Assembly (NCBI RefSeq): GCF_000402035.1
Contig: NC_021288.1
Span: 682,001 to 746,000 of the forward strand
Source: Caballeronia insecticola
Lineage (GTDB): Bacteria; Pseudomonadota; Gammaproteobacteria; Burkholderiales; Burkholderiaceae
Direction: 5' to 3'
Length of the DNA: 64,000 nucleotides
The position numbers were made by a program, and so were the translations under genes. The notes under the pieces were generated by a model. The model was not told where the DNA came from, made no database searches, and saw nothing but the letters and a program-made list of their open reading frames with translations. Shown here piece by piece: positions 45,705 to 53,777 of the stretch; within the stretch, counting starts at the first letter, position 1, and every line of letters starts with the position of its first letter.

Positions 45705-47990
45705 TCAGCGCGAACCACGGAGTTGGTCGACCATACTGGCGAGCTCCTGCACCGCTTTGATCAGCGGCGCGATCAGTTCGTCGTAGCCGATGGTCTTCAC
45801 GTCGCAGCCGCCGTCGACCGCGTGATTCTGGAATCCCCCGAAGTCAACGCCCGTGCGCTCGATTAGGGTCTGCACTTCTTGCGCAATCAAACCGTGATGG
45901 AACCGCGCGCGCTTCTTCGAACCATCCTTCGGGAGTTGGCGAATTTTGCGAACGATGATCGGCTTGCCTTCCGCGTCGATGCCGTCCTCTTCCTCGTACG
46001 GCTCGGCGTAGTCGTCGCGCATGTCCCACCGGTAGTCGACCGGGCGCAAGGCCTTGATGAAATCTAGTCCGAGTACGGTATCGCGGACGTCAGCTTTGTC
46101 GTGCAGATCGGAACGGTTTTGCACCGTGCCATAGACGTACGTCGTCGTCGCGCTGTTGCCGAGCTGCACCTGGTTGTCGCCCGAGACGCGCGAGTCATAG
46201 CCAACGCCGGTGATATTGTTGAACGTCGCGGTAACTGAGCCGTCCTGCGAGTTGCGCAGCGCACTTCGGCCAAGTGCCGTAACTTGCGAGCCCGTCGTAA
46301 TATTCGACGCCGCGAACTCGCCCACCGCGACGCAATCCGTGCCAGTTGTCAGCGCGCGCAGAGCCGAGTAACCGACTGCCGTATTGCGCGTTCCGGTCGT
46401 GGCCGCGCTGAGCGTTAAGTTGCCGACCGACGTGTTGTTGATGCCCTGGCTCTGAAACTGGGCCACGGCGCCAATGGCGATGCTGTTCGAACACGTCTTG
46501 CCGCTGTAGAGCGCCTTGCGGCCGATCGCCATGACATCCGAAACAGGCGTAATCGCCATGAGCGTGACCCACTCGATGACCTTTGCCACGCCACTTTCCG
46601 AGTTTTGCGTTGGCGACAAAGCAGTACTTAACGTGAACGTGTTTGCATCCGGAACGGACACAATGGTCATGTACTGCGCTTCGTGAGCGCCGAGCCCAAT
46701 GCGCACGCGCCATCCGGCTGAGAATCCATGAGCTGCGATCGTGACGGTGATCGTATTCACGTTCCAGACGTACGTTCCGGTTTTTGTTGTTCCGGTGACG
46801 CGCTGGAATCCGTCAAAACTCGAATCGACTTCGAGCGTAGATGCTGCCTGCCAGCCGAACGCGGTGAGCGTGCCCTTTTTGATTTCGCTACCGCAGTCGG
46901 CGCCGACGCAGGTATTGCCCTCTGCGTTCGACATCATGCCCGCATTCGAGCCGATCATTGTTTGATGGTCGACCGTGAGCGGTGTCTGGTTGAGAATGGT
47001 CGTATCGTCCAGGTCGAGCGGGGCCAGTCCGTAGAGCGCAGCGCTACCCAGTGCCGTACAGAAATTTCCGTTCGTGATGGATTGTCCCGCGTTGCGGCCC
47101 ATCGCGATGTTGGAATAGCCAGTCACGTTGAAGCGCAGAGTATTGTCGCCGACGCCGATGTTGCGTGTTCCTGCGGTGTTCGCTCCGTCGTTGCTGTTCA
47201 CGCAGTACTGCGATTCGAGGCCGATTGCGATGTTATAGCGGCCGTTCACCGTGTTCTGCATCGCACCAACGCCGATCGCAATCGAATTGCGAGCAGTTGT
47301 GTTGGCCGCCATTGCGCTGTCGCCAATCGCAATCACGTTGTACGGGTTGCCCGCCTTCTTGTATTCGATGAACTTCGGGAGCGCCGCGCCGGCACCCTTC
47401 CCGATAACGACGGCGTGATTGCCGACGCGCGTTTGTCCGATGTATCCCGCATCGAACAGGAACCCATCGGATGCGCGTTTGAACGTGCCGTTGAAGTAGT
47501 AGTTGTTCGTCGGCAGTGCGGAGACGAGATACGTCTTGCCGAGTAGGTCTACGTATCGTCCGGCGTGGCTGCTTTCGAGCTTGGCTATCGCGGCTGTGTC
47601 ATCTGTAACGCCATCGCCAACAACGGGAAAGTCCGTGGCGCTCAATTGCTCACGCACCTTCTCTTGCAAGTTGCGCGGAACCGCACCTTCTCCCGCCTGA
47701 ACGAAACCCACCTCAGAGGCGCCGCTTGCGCTTGCCAAGTTTTCCGCGAGCTGATGGGAAGATCCCACCTCGCGCCAAACGTCGGCGGGTGGCGCGCTGT
47801 CTAAATTTGCACTGTTTGCGATGTAGAGTTGTCCGTCCGCACCGACAACCATCGCATTGGCTGGATATGCGATGTTCGGATTCCAGATATCACCCTGCGG
47901 CACGATCTCGCCATTCACGGTGTCTTCAAAGAATCCGGTCGCGCTGAGATTGGCACCGGTGATCGGGTTCGACGGAATGTAGTATCTCAT
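45705..47990 (-). CDS. Phage tail-fibre-like protein with C-terminal S74 intramolecular chaperone
   Basis: The product is 761 residues. An N-terminal module of about 140 residues (YYIPSNPITGANLSATGFFE, GDGVTDDTAAI) is shared with the second fibre gene. The middle part has many YadA-head-like repeats (NSIAIGVGAMQNTVNGRYNI, NTAVGYSALRALTTGTDCVA), suggesting a trimeric shaft. The last 135 residues match the peptidase-S74/endosialidase chaperone (SDLHDKADVRD, LGLDFIKALRPVDYRWDM, HGLIAQEV), with S627 and K632 as candidate self-cleavage residues. No other phage structural genes are present. GC is lower than in the flanks. Confidence 0.87.
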   Translation of the reverse strand: MRYYIPSNPITGANLSATGFFEDTVNGEIVPQGDIWNPNIAYPANAMVVGADGQLYIANSANLDSAPPADVWREVGSSHQLAENLASASGASEVGFVQAGEGAVPRNLQEKVREQLSATDFPVVGDGVTDDTAAIAKLESSHAGRYVDLLGKTYLVSALPTNNYYFNGTFKRASDGFLFDAGYIGQTRVGNHAVVIGKGAGAALPKFIEYKKAGNPYNVIAIGDSAMAANTTARNSIAIGVGAMQNTVNGRYNIAIGLESQYCVNSNDGANTAGTRNIGVGDNTLRFNVTGYSNIAMGRNAGQSITNGNFCTALGSAALYGLAPLDLDDTTILNQTPLTVDHQTMIGSNAGMMSNAEGNTCVGADCGSEIKKGTLTAFGWQAASTLEVDSSFDGFQRVTGTTKTGTYVWNVNTITVTIAAHGFSAGWRVRIGLGAHEAQYMTIVSVPDANTFTLSTALSPTQNSESGVAKVIEWVTLMAITPVSDVMAIGRKALYSGKTCSNSIAIGAVAQFQSQGINNTSVGNLTLSAATTGTRNTAVGYSALRALTTGTDCVAVGEFAASNITTGSQVTALGRSALRNSQDGSVTATFNNITGVGYDSRVSGDNQVQLGNSATTTYVYGTVQNRSDLHDKADVRDTVLGLDFIKALRPVDYRWDMRDDYAEPYEEEDGIDAEGKPIIVRKIRQLPKDGSKKRARFHHGLIAQEVQTLIERTGVDFGGFQNHAVDGGCDVKTIGYDELIAPLIKAVQELASMVDQLRGSR

Positions 47991-48043
47991 TAGTCTTCAA
48001 TAATTTAGTTATGCTTAAACACGTACCGATGATTCGGTTCGAA

Positions 48044-48071
48044 GGAATGCAGGGGTAGTCAGTGATGTAGT
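48044..48071. repeat. Leader repeat, copy A, upstream of fibre gene 1
   Basis: This 28-bp stretch (GGAATGCAGGGG... on the plus strand) is identical at 24 of 28 positions to copy B at 50161-50188. Both sit 50-80 bp upstream of a tail-fibre start, so the leader was duplicated along with the N-terminal module. In the fibre direction the copies line up codon by codon as a short peptide-like frame. Here it has no ATG. Confidence 0.7.
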
Positions 48072-48075
48072 ACTT

Positions 48076-48333
48076 TCACGGGCACCTCCCGCGAAGTCTT
48101 GACCTAGCTCTGATGCACGTTACCCGAGACCGCTCCCAGATATCGCGCAGGCCTTCCTTGACGAGACTTCCCTCGTCGACGAACAGCTCGTCGTAGTGCC
48201 GCGAGCGGGCCGCGTCCTGGCGCAGCGTCATGCCGTCGACGATGGCGGCACACCGCGCCTTCGCCATCTTCTGGGTGTATGTCGCACGCAGCTTTTGCCA
48301 TGGCGCCACGCCTGAACGTGGATCTCCCGTCAC
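48076..48333 (-). CDS. Small hypothetical protein coupled to the second fibre gene
   Basis: The frame is 85 residues from a GTG at 48333 that overlaps the TGA of the second fibre gene in a GTGA, a common coupling signature. The sequence (YTQKMAKARCAAIVDGMTLR, then SRHYDELFVDEG) is charged and helical-looking without frameshifts, but I do not recognise a family. Tail-fibre genes are often followed by a fibre assembly protein, yet no such motif is visible. It may also be a truncated relic. Confidence 0.35.
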   Translation of the reverse strand: MTGDPRSGVAPWQKLRATYTQKMAKARCAAIVDGMTLRQDAARSRHYDELFVDEGSLVKEGLRDIWERSRVTCIRARSRLRGRCP

Positions 48334-50108
48334 GTAAGCGTTACGACCTTGATCGCGTTGGTGCTGTCCCGGAACTTCAGCTTGTTGTCCGCCGCATCGA
48401 CAAAGAGCATGTTCGTAAATCCGGACGTGGTGCTCGCGGCGACGGCATTCAACTGATATCCCAAGGACGGCAATGCCACGCCCAGCGGCTTGACGCGAAA
48501 CACCTCGCGAGAACCGGTCGCATCGGAATACGCGACAACGAACTTCGATGAGGTATTGGTAACCAGCCGCGATCCAAAATACACAACGACCGCACCGCCG
48601 TTCGATCCTGCAGCATCTTTCCCATACGTGATGACCTGGCCGCCTTCGTTGTAGAAGTCGCTTCCCGGTGTCCCACCCGCAAGCGTCACATACCCGGCTG
48701 TGTTTTTATCCAGGCCGATGCCGAATTGGTTCTGACGCATCGACATATCGCCCATCAGCATCGATCCGGCTTCGCAAAAGCTCGTGGAGAGATCGATGCT
48801 GCAGCTTTTGAGCGCGACATGCGAGCAGTTCTTGACGCTGGCAAAAGGCGCAAGAACGTTTTCGAAGGTGCAGGTATCGAAGATGTAATGCGCGAAATCG
48901 ACCGCCTCGACGATGAGACCTTGCGCAGGAATGTCCTTGAATGTGACATTGAAGAAGCCCACGCGACCGCCGTGGCCGCCGATGGCGTAGTTGTTGAAGG
49001 CGCCGCCACCGCGCTGAATGATGCAATTCATCAGGCGGCACGTGACGTCGTAGGGCCAAAACGCATCAATCGTGACACCCTCCATGGACGTGTTATAGGT
49101 CCCGCCGTAGATGCACGACCACGCCGTTACCGCTCGGCTGCCATCCGAGGCGAGGGTCGAGAAAACGACGGCCTCCGGCTTTGTGTCCGAGTACGCGGGA
49201 TTGTTCGGCGTATGCCCGATGACCGCAAAATTAGCCCACCGGCTGGCCGTAGAAAATACATGAGAGACGATGGGTGCTTCGTCATAGACACCATCAAGCA
49301 AATAAATCCGCGCAGCGTGAAACAGGTAATACGGGACACGCGACATCGCAGCGGCAAAAGTTCGCAGAGCTGTTTGCTGCGTCTTTCCATCCCGAGCGTC
49401 ATCACCGCTCACAGGATCGACCCATACAGTCACGTCCTCTACTGAATACATGGGGCGCTGCGCAGAATGCCCACTTCTGGCGGGCACCCAGTTTGGATTG
49501 CCGCCCAGCGTCGGAAAGTCCTCTATCCAATACGGTGTGCGCGCGCGGAACGGCGCCGAGAAGATGGGGTCCACCCGATGAGGGACGCCATCGAGCAAGA
49601 GTGTCCCGAAACCGACATACCGTTTTTTCAGCTGCACGCCATTCACGATATAGGTGTGCCCGCGCGTGAGTTCGATCACTGGATGCTGGCTGCTCTCAGC
49701 GCGCTGGAACGCCGAAGAATCGTCGGCTTGACCGTCGCCGACGGCACCAAAGTCCTCCGGCGTCACATGCTCCCGCGTCTTGCTCAACTCTTCCCGTGGC
49801 GCGGCACCCTGCCCTTCTTGAATAAATCCGACCATCTGAGCACCGGTATTACCGCTGATCTCATCTGCGAACTGCGAGCCGACTGATTTCCAGCTATTAC
49901 TCGGCGGGGCGCTATTCACATTCGCGTTCGTCGCGATGTAGAGCAGGCCATCAGGTCCAACGGCCAGCGCGCGCGACGGATAGGCGATGTTCGGATTCCA
50001 AACGTCACCCTGCGGCACGATCGATCCGTTCACGGTGTCTTCAAAGAATCCCGTGGTACTGAGTTTGGCACCAGTGACCGGGTTCGACGGAATGTAGTAG
50101 TTCATCAT
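48330..50108 (-). CDS. Phage tail-fibre/tailspike-like protein with beta-helix body
   Basis: The product is 592 residues. The N-terminal 140 residues (YYIPSNPVTGAKLSTTGFFE, IVPQGDVWNPNIAYP, GAVGDGQADDSSAF) are homologous to fibre gene 1. The rest is different: a pectate-lyase-like right-handed beta-helix (WVDPVSGDDARDG, LLDGVYDEAPIVSHVFS, MNCIIQRGGGAFNN) and a short C-terminal cap without the S74 chaperone. This is the pattern of receptor-binding tailspikes that swap C-terminal parts. Two ATGs begin the gene at 50108 and 50105. Confidence 0.85.
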   Translation of the reverse strand: MMNYYIPSNPVTGAKLSTTGFFEDTVNGSIVPQGDVWNPNIAYPSRALAVGPDGLLYIATNANVNSAPPSNSWKSVGSQFADEISGNTGAQMVGFIQEGQGAAPREELSKTREHVTPEDFGAVGDGQADDSSAFQRAESSQHPVIELTRGHTYIVNGVQLKKRYVGFGTLLLDGVPHRVDPIFSAPFRARTPYWIEDFPTLGGNPNWVPARSGHSAQRPMYSVEDVTVWVDPVSGDDARDGKTQQTALRTFAAAMSRVPYYLFHAARIYLLDGVYDEAPIVSHVFSTASRWANFAVIGHTPNNPAYSDTKPEAVVFSTLASDGSRAVTAWSCIYGGTYNTSMEGVTIDAFWPYDVTCRLMNCIIQRGGGAFNNYAIGGHGGRVGFFNVTFKDIPAQGLIVEAVDFAHYIFDTCTFENVLAPFASVKNCSHVALKSCSIDLSTSFCEAGSMLMGDMSMRQNQFGIGLDKNTAGYVTLAGGTPGSDFYNEGGQVITYGKDAAGSNGGAVVVYFGSRLVTNTSSKFVVAYSDATGSREVFRVKPLGVALPSLGYQLNAVAASTTSGFTNMLFVDAADNKLKFRDSTNAIKVVTLT

Positions 50109-50126
50109 TTCTCAGAGTATTTAGTT

Positions 50127-50180
50127 TTACTTACTATTAATACCGACAATCTGTTTTGGTGGAATGTAGGGGCAGTCCAT
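50127..50180 (-). other. Seventeen-codon leader ORF upstream of the second fibre gene
   Basis: The frame MDCPYIPPKQIVGINSK ends in TAA 18 bp before the fibre ATG. It resembles the start of the fibre proteins (YYIPSNPITG) and aligns codon by codon with the same place upstream of fibre gene 1, where the reading is TDYPCIPSNRIIG without a start. It could be a leader peptide, or the relic of an N-terminal module left by recombination. No clear ribosome site is seen. Confidence 0.3.
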
Positions 50181-50188
50181 GATGTAGT
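50161..50188. repeat. Leader repeat, copy B, upstream of fibre gene 2
   Basis: It matches copy A at 48044-48071 in 24 of 28 positions. It overlaps the first codons of the 17-codon leader frame. The similarity fades further upstream, so the duplicated unit seems to begin near this site and run into the fibre gene. Confidence 0.7.
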
Positions 50189-50632
50189 GACCTACCCTTG
50201 GCTATAGTACGAACCGCAGTTAGGCTGTTCGGTGTTGTACCCGATTCGCCACCATTCGATCAAGCCCCTGGGGTGGCAGATGGAGATAAACCGATGCTCG
50301 TTCAAACATGGCATCGGCGGCTGTCACGCGCAGATCGTGCTTAAATGGCCCGACATTCCCGAGTGCGGTCGTCGACCACGTTCAGGCATCGAAAGCGTCG
50401 TCCATGAGCCAGACCGTCTAAGACGAAGTCCATTCACCAACTGTGGTTCGGGCCACTTGGCATGGGCCGCGGCTTACGCTGCTAAACGGCGTCGAGAGAC
50501 TGCGTTATCGGCCCACATGCCGCGCTGCATGGCACCGCACCGCGCGGCGACCGCTAAACCGCCAACCAAAACCGATGGACGAAAAAAAACCCTGCCGTTA
50601 AAGACAGGGTTTCCGGATCAACAACAACCCGC
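50189..50632. other. Gene-free stretch with a terminator at its right end
   Basis: About 440 bp between the leader of the second fibre gene and the small His-rich gene. Plus-strand frames here are rich in Arg, His and Pro and run into the terminator, so I do not take them as genes. The only supported element is the hairpin at 50582-50612. The stretch probably includes the right boundary of the fibre island, but no attachment site or direct repeat was found. Confidence 0.4.
50582..50612 (-). terminator. Rho-independent terminator of the small His-rich gene
   Basis: On the minus strand AAACCCTG and CAGGGTTT form an 8-bp stem around a 10-base loop, followed directly by a run of T. It starts 20 bp after the stop of the small gene at 50633. 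It is a textbook intrinsic terminator and supports that gene being real and expressed. Confidence 0.85.
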
Positions 50633-50773
50633 TTACTTGCAGTGGCGTTCCCAATGATGATGCACGCGCACCTTATGGCAAACCGGCTGATGATGATGCG
50701 ATGCCGCGAAAGCCGGAGCAATGGCGAAAAACGTGGTGCCTGCAACCAGCGCGGCGAGTACGGCCTTTTTCAT
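50633..50773 (-). CDS. Small exported histidine-rich protein (46 residues)
   Basis: The frame reads MKKAVLAALVAGTTFFAIAP, then AFAASHHHQPVCHKVRVHHH, then WERHCK. The first 24 residues are a clear signal peptide ending AFA-A. The mature part of about 22 residues has eight His and two Cys (C32, C45), which could form a disulfide or bind metal. Tiny proteins of this kind with HHH motifs recur in Burkholderiaceae, with no known function. The intrinsic terminator right after the stop supports it. Confidence 0.78.
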   Translation of the reverse strand: MKKAVLAALVAGTTFFAIAPAFAASHHHQPVCHKVRVHHHWERHCK

Positions 50774-50931
50774 GAGTTTCGTTGTCTTGAAGATGGAAAG
50801 AGGCGCCATCGTAACAGCGTGAGTTTACGGCAACGTAAGCGAAAGAAATGAGCGTTTAAAGATCGGAAAAAATCGTCGACATCAAAACGATGTCGCGGCT
50901 CGCGTCGATCCTTCGCGTCGAAGCGCAATGC

Positions 50932-52482
50932 TCAATGTCCTCCCGCGCCCGCCGCGCCGGCGCCCGCTCCCTTGCCGGGCTTCGTCAGCCAGATCAGCGG
51001 CACGATTGCGATAAAAATCACCGCCGACAGCCAGAAAATATCGTTGAGTCCCAGCATCGCCGCCTGCGCGTTGAGCGTGCGCTCGAAATAAGCGAGCGCC
51101 TGCGGTCCGCCGCCGAGCGCATCCTGCAACGTGCTGATCGCACCGTTGAACGTCGGGTTGAGTACGCTTGCCTGCTCGACCAGATGCGCATGATGAAGAA
51201 TCGTCCGGTCATTCCAGCCCGTGCTGGCGAGCGACGTGCCCACCGCGCCCGCGAACACGCGCACGAAATTCGACAAACCCGCCGCGGCGGGAATCTTGCC
51301 GGGCGGCTGGCCGGACAGAATGATCGCCGTAAGCGGCACGAAGAACAGCGCGGTGGGAATGCCCTGCAACAGCGTCGGGATGACGAGCGTGTAGGTATCG
51401 ACGCCGGTCGTGTAATGCGAGCGCATGAAGAAAACCGCCGCGAAGCCGAAGAAAGCGAGCGTGGCGAGCACGCGGGCATCGGACTTCGGCATCAGCTTGC
51501 CCATGACGGGCGCGAGCATCACCGCGAAAATGCCGAGCGGCGCGGTGACAAGCCCGGCATCGACGGAACGGTAATTCAAGTAGCCCTGCATCCATTGCGG
51601 CAACAGCACGAGGTTCGAAAAAAACACCGCATACGCAACCGATATCGCCACCGTGCCGCCCAGAAAATTGCGCCCCATGAAGAGCTTGATGTCGATCACC
51701 GGGTTCTTCTCGGTCAACTCCCAGATCAGAAAAAAGATGAAGCTCACGAGCGCAAACACCCCGAGCGCGACGATCACCGGCGACGCGAACCAGTCGAGGT
51801 CCTTGCCCTTGTCGAGCATGATCTGCAACGACGCAACCCACGCGATAAGCGAGAGCAGCCCGACCTTGTCGATAGGCACGCGGCGCACCGGCGTCTCGCG
51901 CTCGCGATAGATGGCCCACGTCACGCCCGCCGCAAACAGCCCGACCGGAATGTTGATATAGAAGATCCACGACCACGAATAGCTGTCCGTGATCCAGCCG
52001 CCGAGCGCGGGGCCCGCAATGGGTCCGACGGTCGCGGTCATCGCCCAGAGGGACAGCGCGGTCGAGCTCTTTTCCTTCGGATAGGAGCCGAGCAGAATTG
52101 CCTGCGACAGCGGAATCAGCGGCCCGGCCACCGCGCCCTGCAAGATGCGCGCGGCCAGCAGCACGGGCAGATTCGGCGCGATGCCGCATAACCACGACGA
52201 CACCACGAACAGCAAAATCGCCCACACGAACAGTTTGATTTGCCCGACGCGCTGCGTGAGCCAGCCCGTCAGCGGAATCGAGATCGCGTTGGCCGCGGCG
52301 AACAGTGTGATGACCCACGTGCCTTCATCGACGGATACGCCGAGATTGCCGGCGATAGTCGGAATCGCAACGTTGGCGATCGACGAATCGAGCACGTTCA
52401 TGAAGGTCGCGAGCGCAACGGCGAGCGTCGCGAGAACGAGCTTGCCGCCGGTGAGCGGCGCGGATGAAGCGGTCGGATGCAT
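50932..52482 (-). CDS. emrB: DHA2-family drug efflux MFS transporter, EmrB-like
   Basis: The product is 516 residues with 14 predicted membrane segments. ATFMNVLDSSIANVAIPTIA is motif D1 of the DHA2 branch, with WVITLFAAANAISIPLTGWL following, and GPALGGWITDSYSWSWIFYI is the antiporter motif C. The C-terminal tail is Gly/Ala rich. It pairs with the EmrA-like adaptor and the NodT-like outer-membrane channel to pump compounds out of the cell. A MarR-type operator lies 22 bp before the start. Confidence 0.9.
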   Translation of the reverse strand: MHPTASSAPLTGGKLVLATLAVALATFMNVLDSSIANVAIPTIAGNLGVSVDEGTWVITLFAAANAISIPLTGWLTQRVGQIKLFVWAILLFVVSSWLCGIAPNLPVLLAARILQGAVAGPLIPLSQAILLGSYPKEKSSTALSLWAMTATVGPIAGPALGGWITDSYSWSWIFYINIPVGLFAAGVTWAIYRERETPVRRVPIDKVGLLSLIAWVASLQIMLDKGKDLDWFASPVIVALGVFALVSFIFFLIWELTEKNPVIDIKLFMGRNFLGGTVAISVAYAVFFSNLVLLPQWMQGYLNYRSVDAGLVTAPLGIFAVMLAPVMGKLMPKSDARVLATLAFFGFAAVFFMRSHYTTGVDTYTLVIPTLLQGIPTALFFVPLTAIILSGQPPGKIPAAAGLSNFVRVFAGAVGTSLASTGWNDRTILHHAHLVEQASVLNPTFNGAISTLQDALGGGPQALAYFERTLNAQAAMLGLNDIFWLSAVIFIAIVPLIWLTKPGKGAGAGAAGAGGH

Positions 52483-52504
52483 GGTTTTGCCTGCGTCGTT
52501 TATG

Positions 52505-52518
52505 TCTGACTCGTCAGA
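52505..52518. promoter_or_regulatory. MarR operator between the emrA-like and emrB genes
   Basis: TCTGAC-TC-GTCAGA is a perfect 6-2-6 palindrome. The same palindrome with TT as centre lies at 55262-55275 in front of the NodT-family gene. It is in the 61-bp gap between the adaptor and pump genes, which suggests that the pump gene has its own regulated promoter in addition to read-through. Confidence 0.7.
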
Positions 52519-52543
52519 TAATTGCTTAAAAAAATTCGCTTGC

Positions 52544-53755
52544 TCATTTCACGCGCGGTGCTCGCGGCGAGGACACGTTATCCGCGATGATCCGTGCGAT
52601 CTCCGCGTCCGCCTCATCGCCGTAATGGCTGTAGACATCGGTGCGATAAACCGTGTTCGATGCCGCGCCCAGTTGCGTGCCCGATTCGTCGCGCGTTTCG
52701 ACTTCGGCCTGCATCGACAAGCCGATGCGCAGCGGATGCGCCTCCAGCTCGCGCTGATCGAGGCGAATGCGCACCGGCAGACGCTGCACCACCTTGATCC
52801 AATTGCCTGTCGCGTTTTGCGCGGGCAGCACGGCGAAGGCCGCGCCCGTGCCCGCCGAGAAGCCTTCTACGTGCCCGTGATACTTCACCTTCGAGCCGTA
52901 GACATCGGCGGTGAGCGTGACCGGCTGGCCGATACGCATGCGCGTGAGCTGCACTTCCTTGAAGTTGGCATCGATCCACACGCCATCGAGCGGCACGATC
53001 GCCAAGAGCGGCTTGCCTGGCGCGACGCGCTCGCCAACCTGCACCGAGCGGCGTGCGACATAGCCGGTCACGGGCGCGGGCAGCGTGTTGCGCGCGTAAT
53101 CGAGCCAGGCGTCGCGTACTTTGCTCGCGGCGGCCTGCACGTTCGGATGCCGTTCGATGGACGTGCGATCGGTCAGCGCGTGGTTCGCTTCGGCCTGCTG
53201 ACGCACGGCATCGAGCGCGGCTTGCGCAGCGGCGACGGCATCGCGGGCGTGCGCGACATCCTCGCCGGATACCGCGCCGGTCTGCGCGATCGTCTGGCGG
53301 CGCTTGAGATCGTCCTGTGCGCGGGTCAGGTCGGACTGACGTTGCGCGACGGTCGCGGCGTAATACGCGTTGTTCACGTAGAGCGTGCTGACCTGCCGCA
53401 CGGTCTGCGCCAGCGTGGCTTCGGCGTTGGCGAGCGCCACTTTGGCATCGGCGGCGTCGAGGACGACGAGCGGCGCGCCCTGATGCACGATCTGCGTATC
53501 GTCCGCATTCACCGCGATCACCGTGCCGCTCACTTGCGGCGTGAGTTGCACGAGATTGCCGCTGACATAGGCATCGTCGGTCGCTTCGAAAAAACGCCCG
53601 CTCGTCGCGTACCAGGCGCCCCAACCCGCGCCTGAAATTGCCACCGCCGCGGCGAGCAGCGACAGCAGCAGTGTGCGGCGCCGGCGGTTCTTCGTCTCGG
53701 CCGCGGCCTCGGGTTGATCCGCCGCCGTGCGCGCGGATGTAATCGTGTCGCTCAT
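52544..53755 (-). CDS. emrA: HlyD-family membrane fusion protein, EmrA-like
   Basis: The product is 403 residues from the ATG at 53755. A cytoplasmic N-terminus, one membrane anchor (RRRTLLLSLLAAAVAISGAG), a lipoyl half-motif (YVSGNLVQLTPQVSGTVIAV), a coiled-coil hairpin and the beta-barrel part (APVTGYVARRSVQVGERVAP, VDANFKEVQLTRMRIGQPV-like sequence) are visible. It bridges the EmrB pump and the outer-membrane channel. The in-frame extension to 53815 overlaps the upstream gene and is rejected. Confidence 0.9.
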   Translation of the reverse strand: MSDTITSARTAADQPEAAAETKNRRRRTLLLSLLAAAVAISGAGWGAWYATSGRFFEATDDAYVSGNLVQLTPQVSGTVIAVNADDTQIVHQGAPLVVLDAADAKVALANAEATLAQTVRQVSTLYVNNAYYAATVAQRQSDLTRAQDDLKRRQTIAQTGAVSGEDVAHARDAVAAAQAALDAVRQQAEANHALTDRTSIERHPNVQAAASKVRDAWLDYARNTLPAPVTGYVARRSVQVGERVAPGKPLLAIVPLDGVWIDANFKEVQLTRMRIGQPVTLTADVYGSKVKYHGHVEGFSAGTGAAFAVLPAQNATGNWIKVVQRLPVRIRLDQRELEAHPLRIGLSMQAEVETRDESGTQLGAASNTVYRTDVYSHYGDEADAEIARIIADNVSSPRAPRVK

Positions 53756-53777
53756 GTTCGTTCTCCGTGAATATCGA

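Noticed and set aside
45290..45760. 156-codon plus-strand frame in the gap before the fibre island
   Set aside because: No ribosome site, no domain, and it runs into the fibre gene on the other strand; composition is not protein-like.
45087..50632. Complete prophage or tailocin
   Set aside because: No terminase, capsid, tail tube, baseplate, lysis or integrase genes and no attachment repeats are found in the window; only fibre-like genes are present.
50232..50657. 141-codon plus-strand frame between the fibre island and the small His-rich gene
   Set aside because: It runs through a clear terminator and into the His-rich gene, and the translation looks random.
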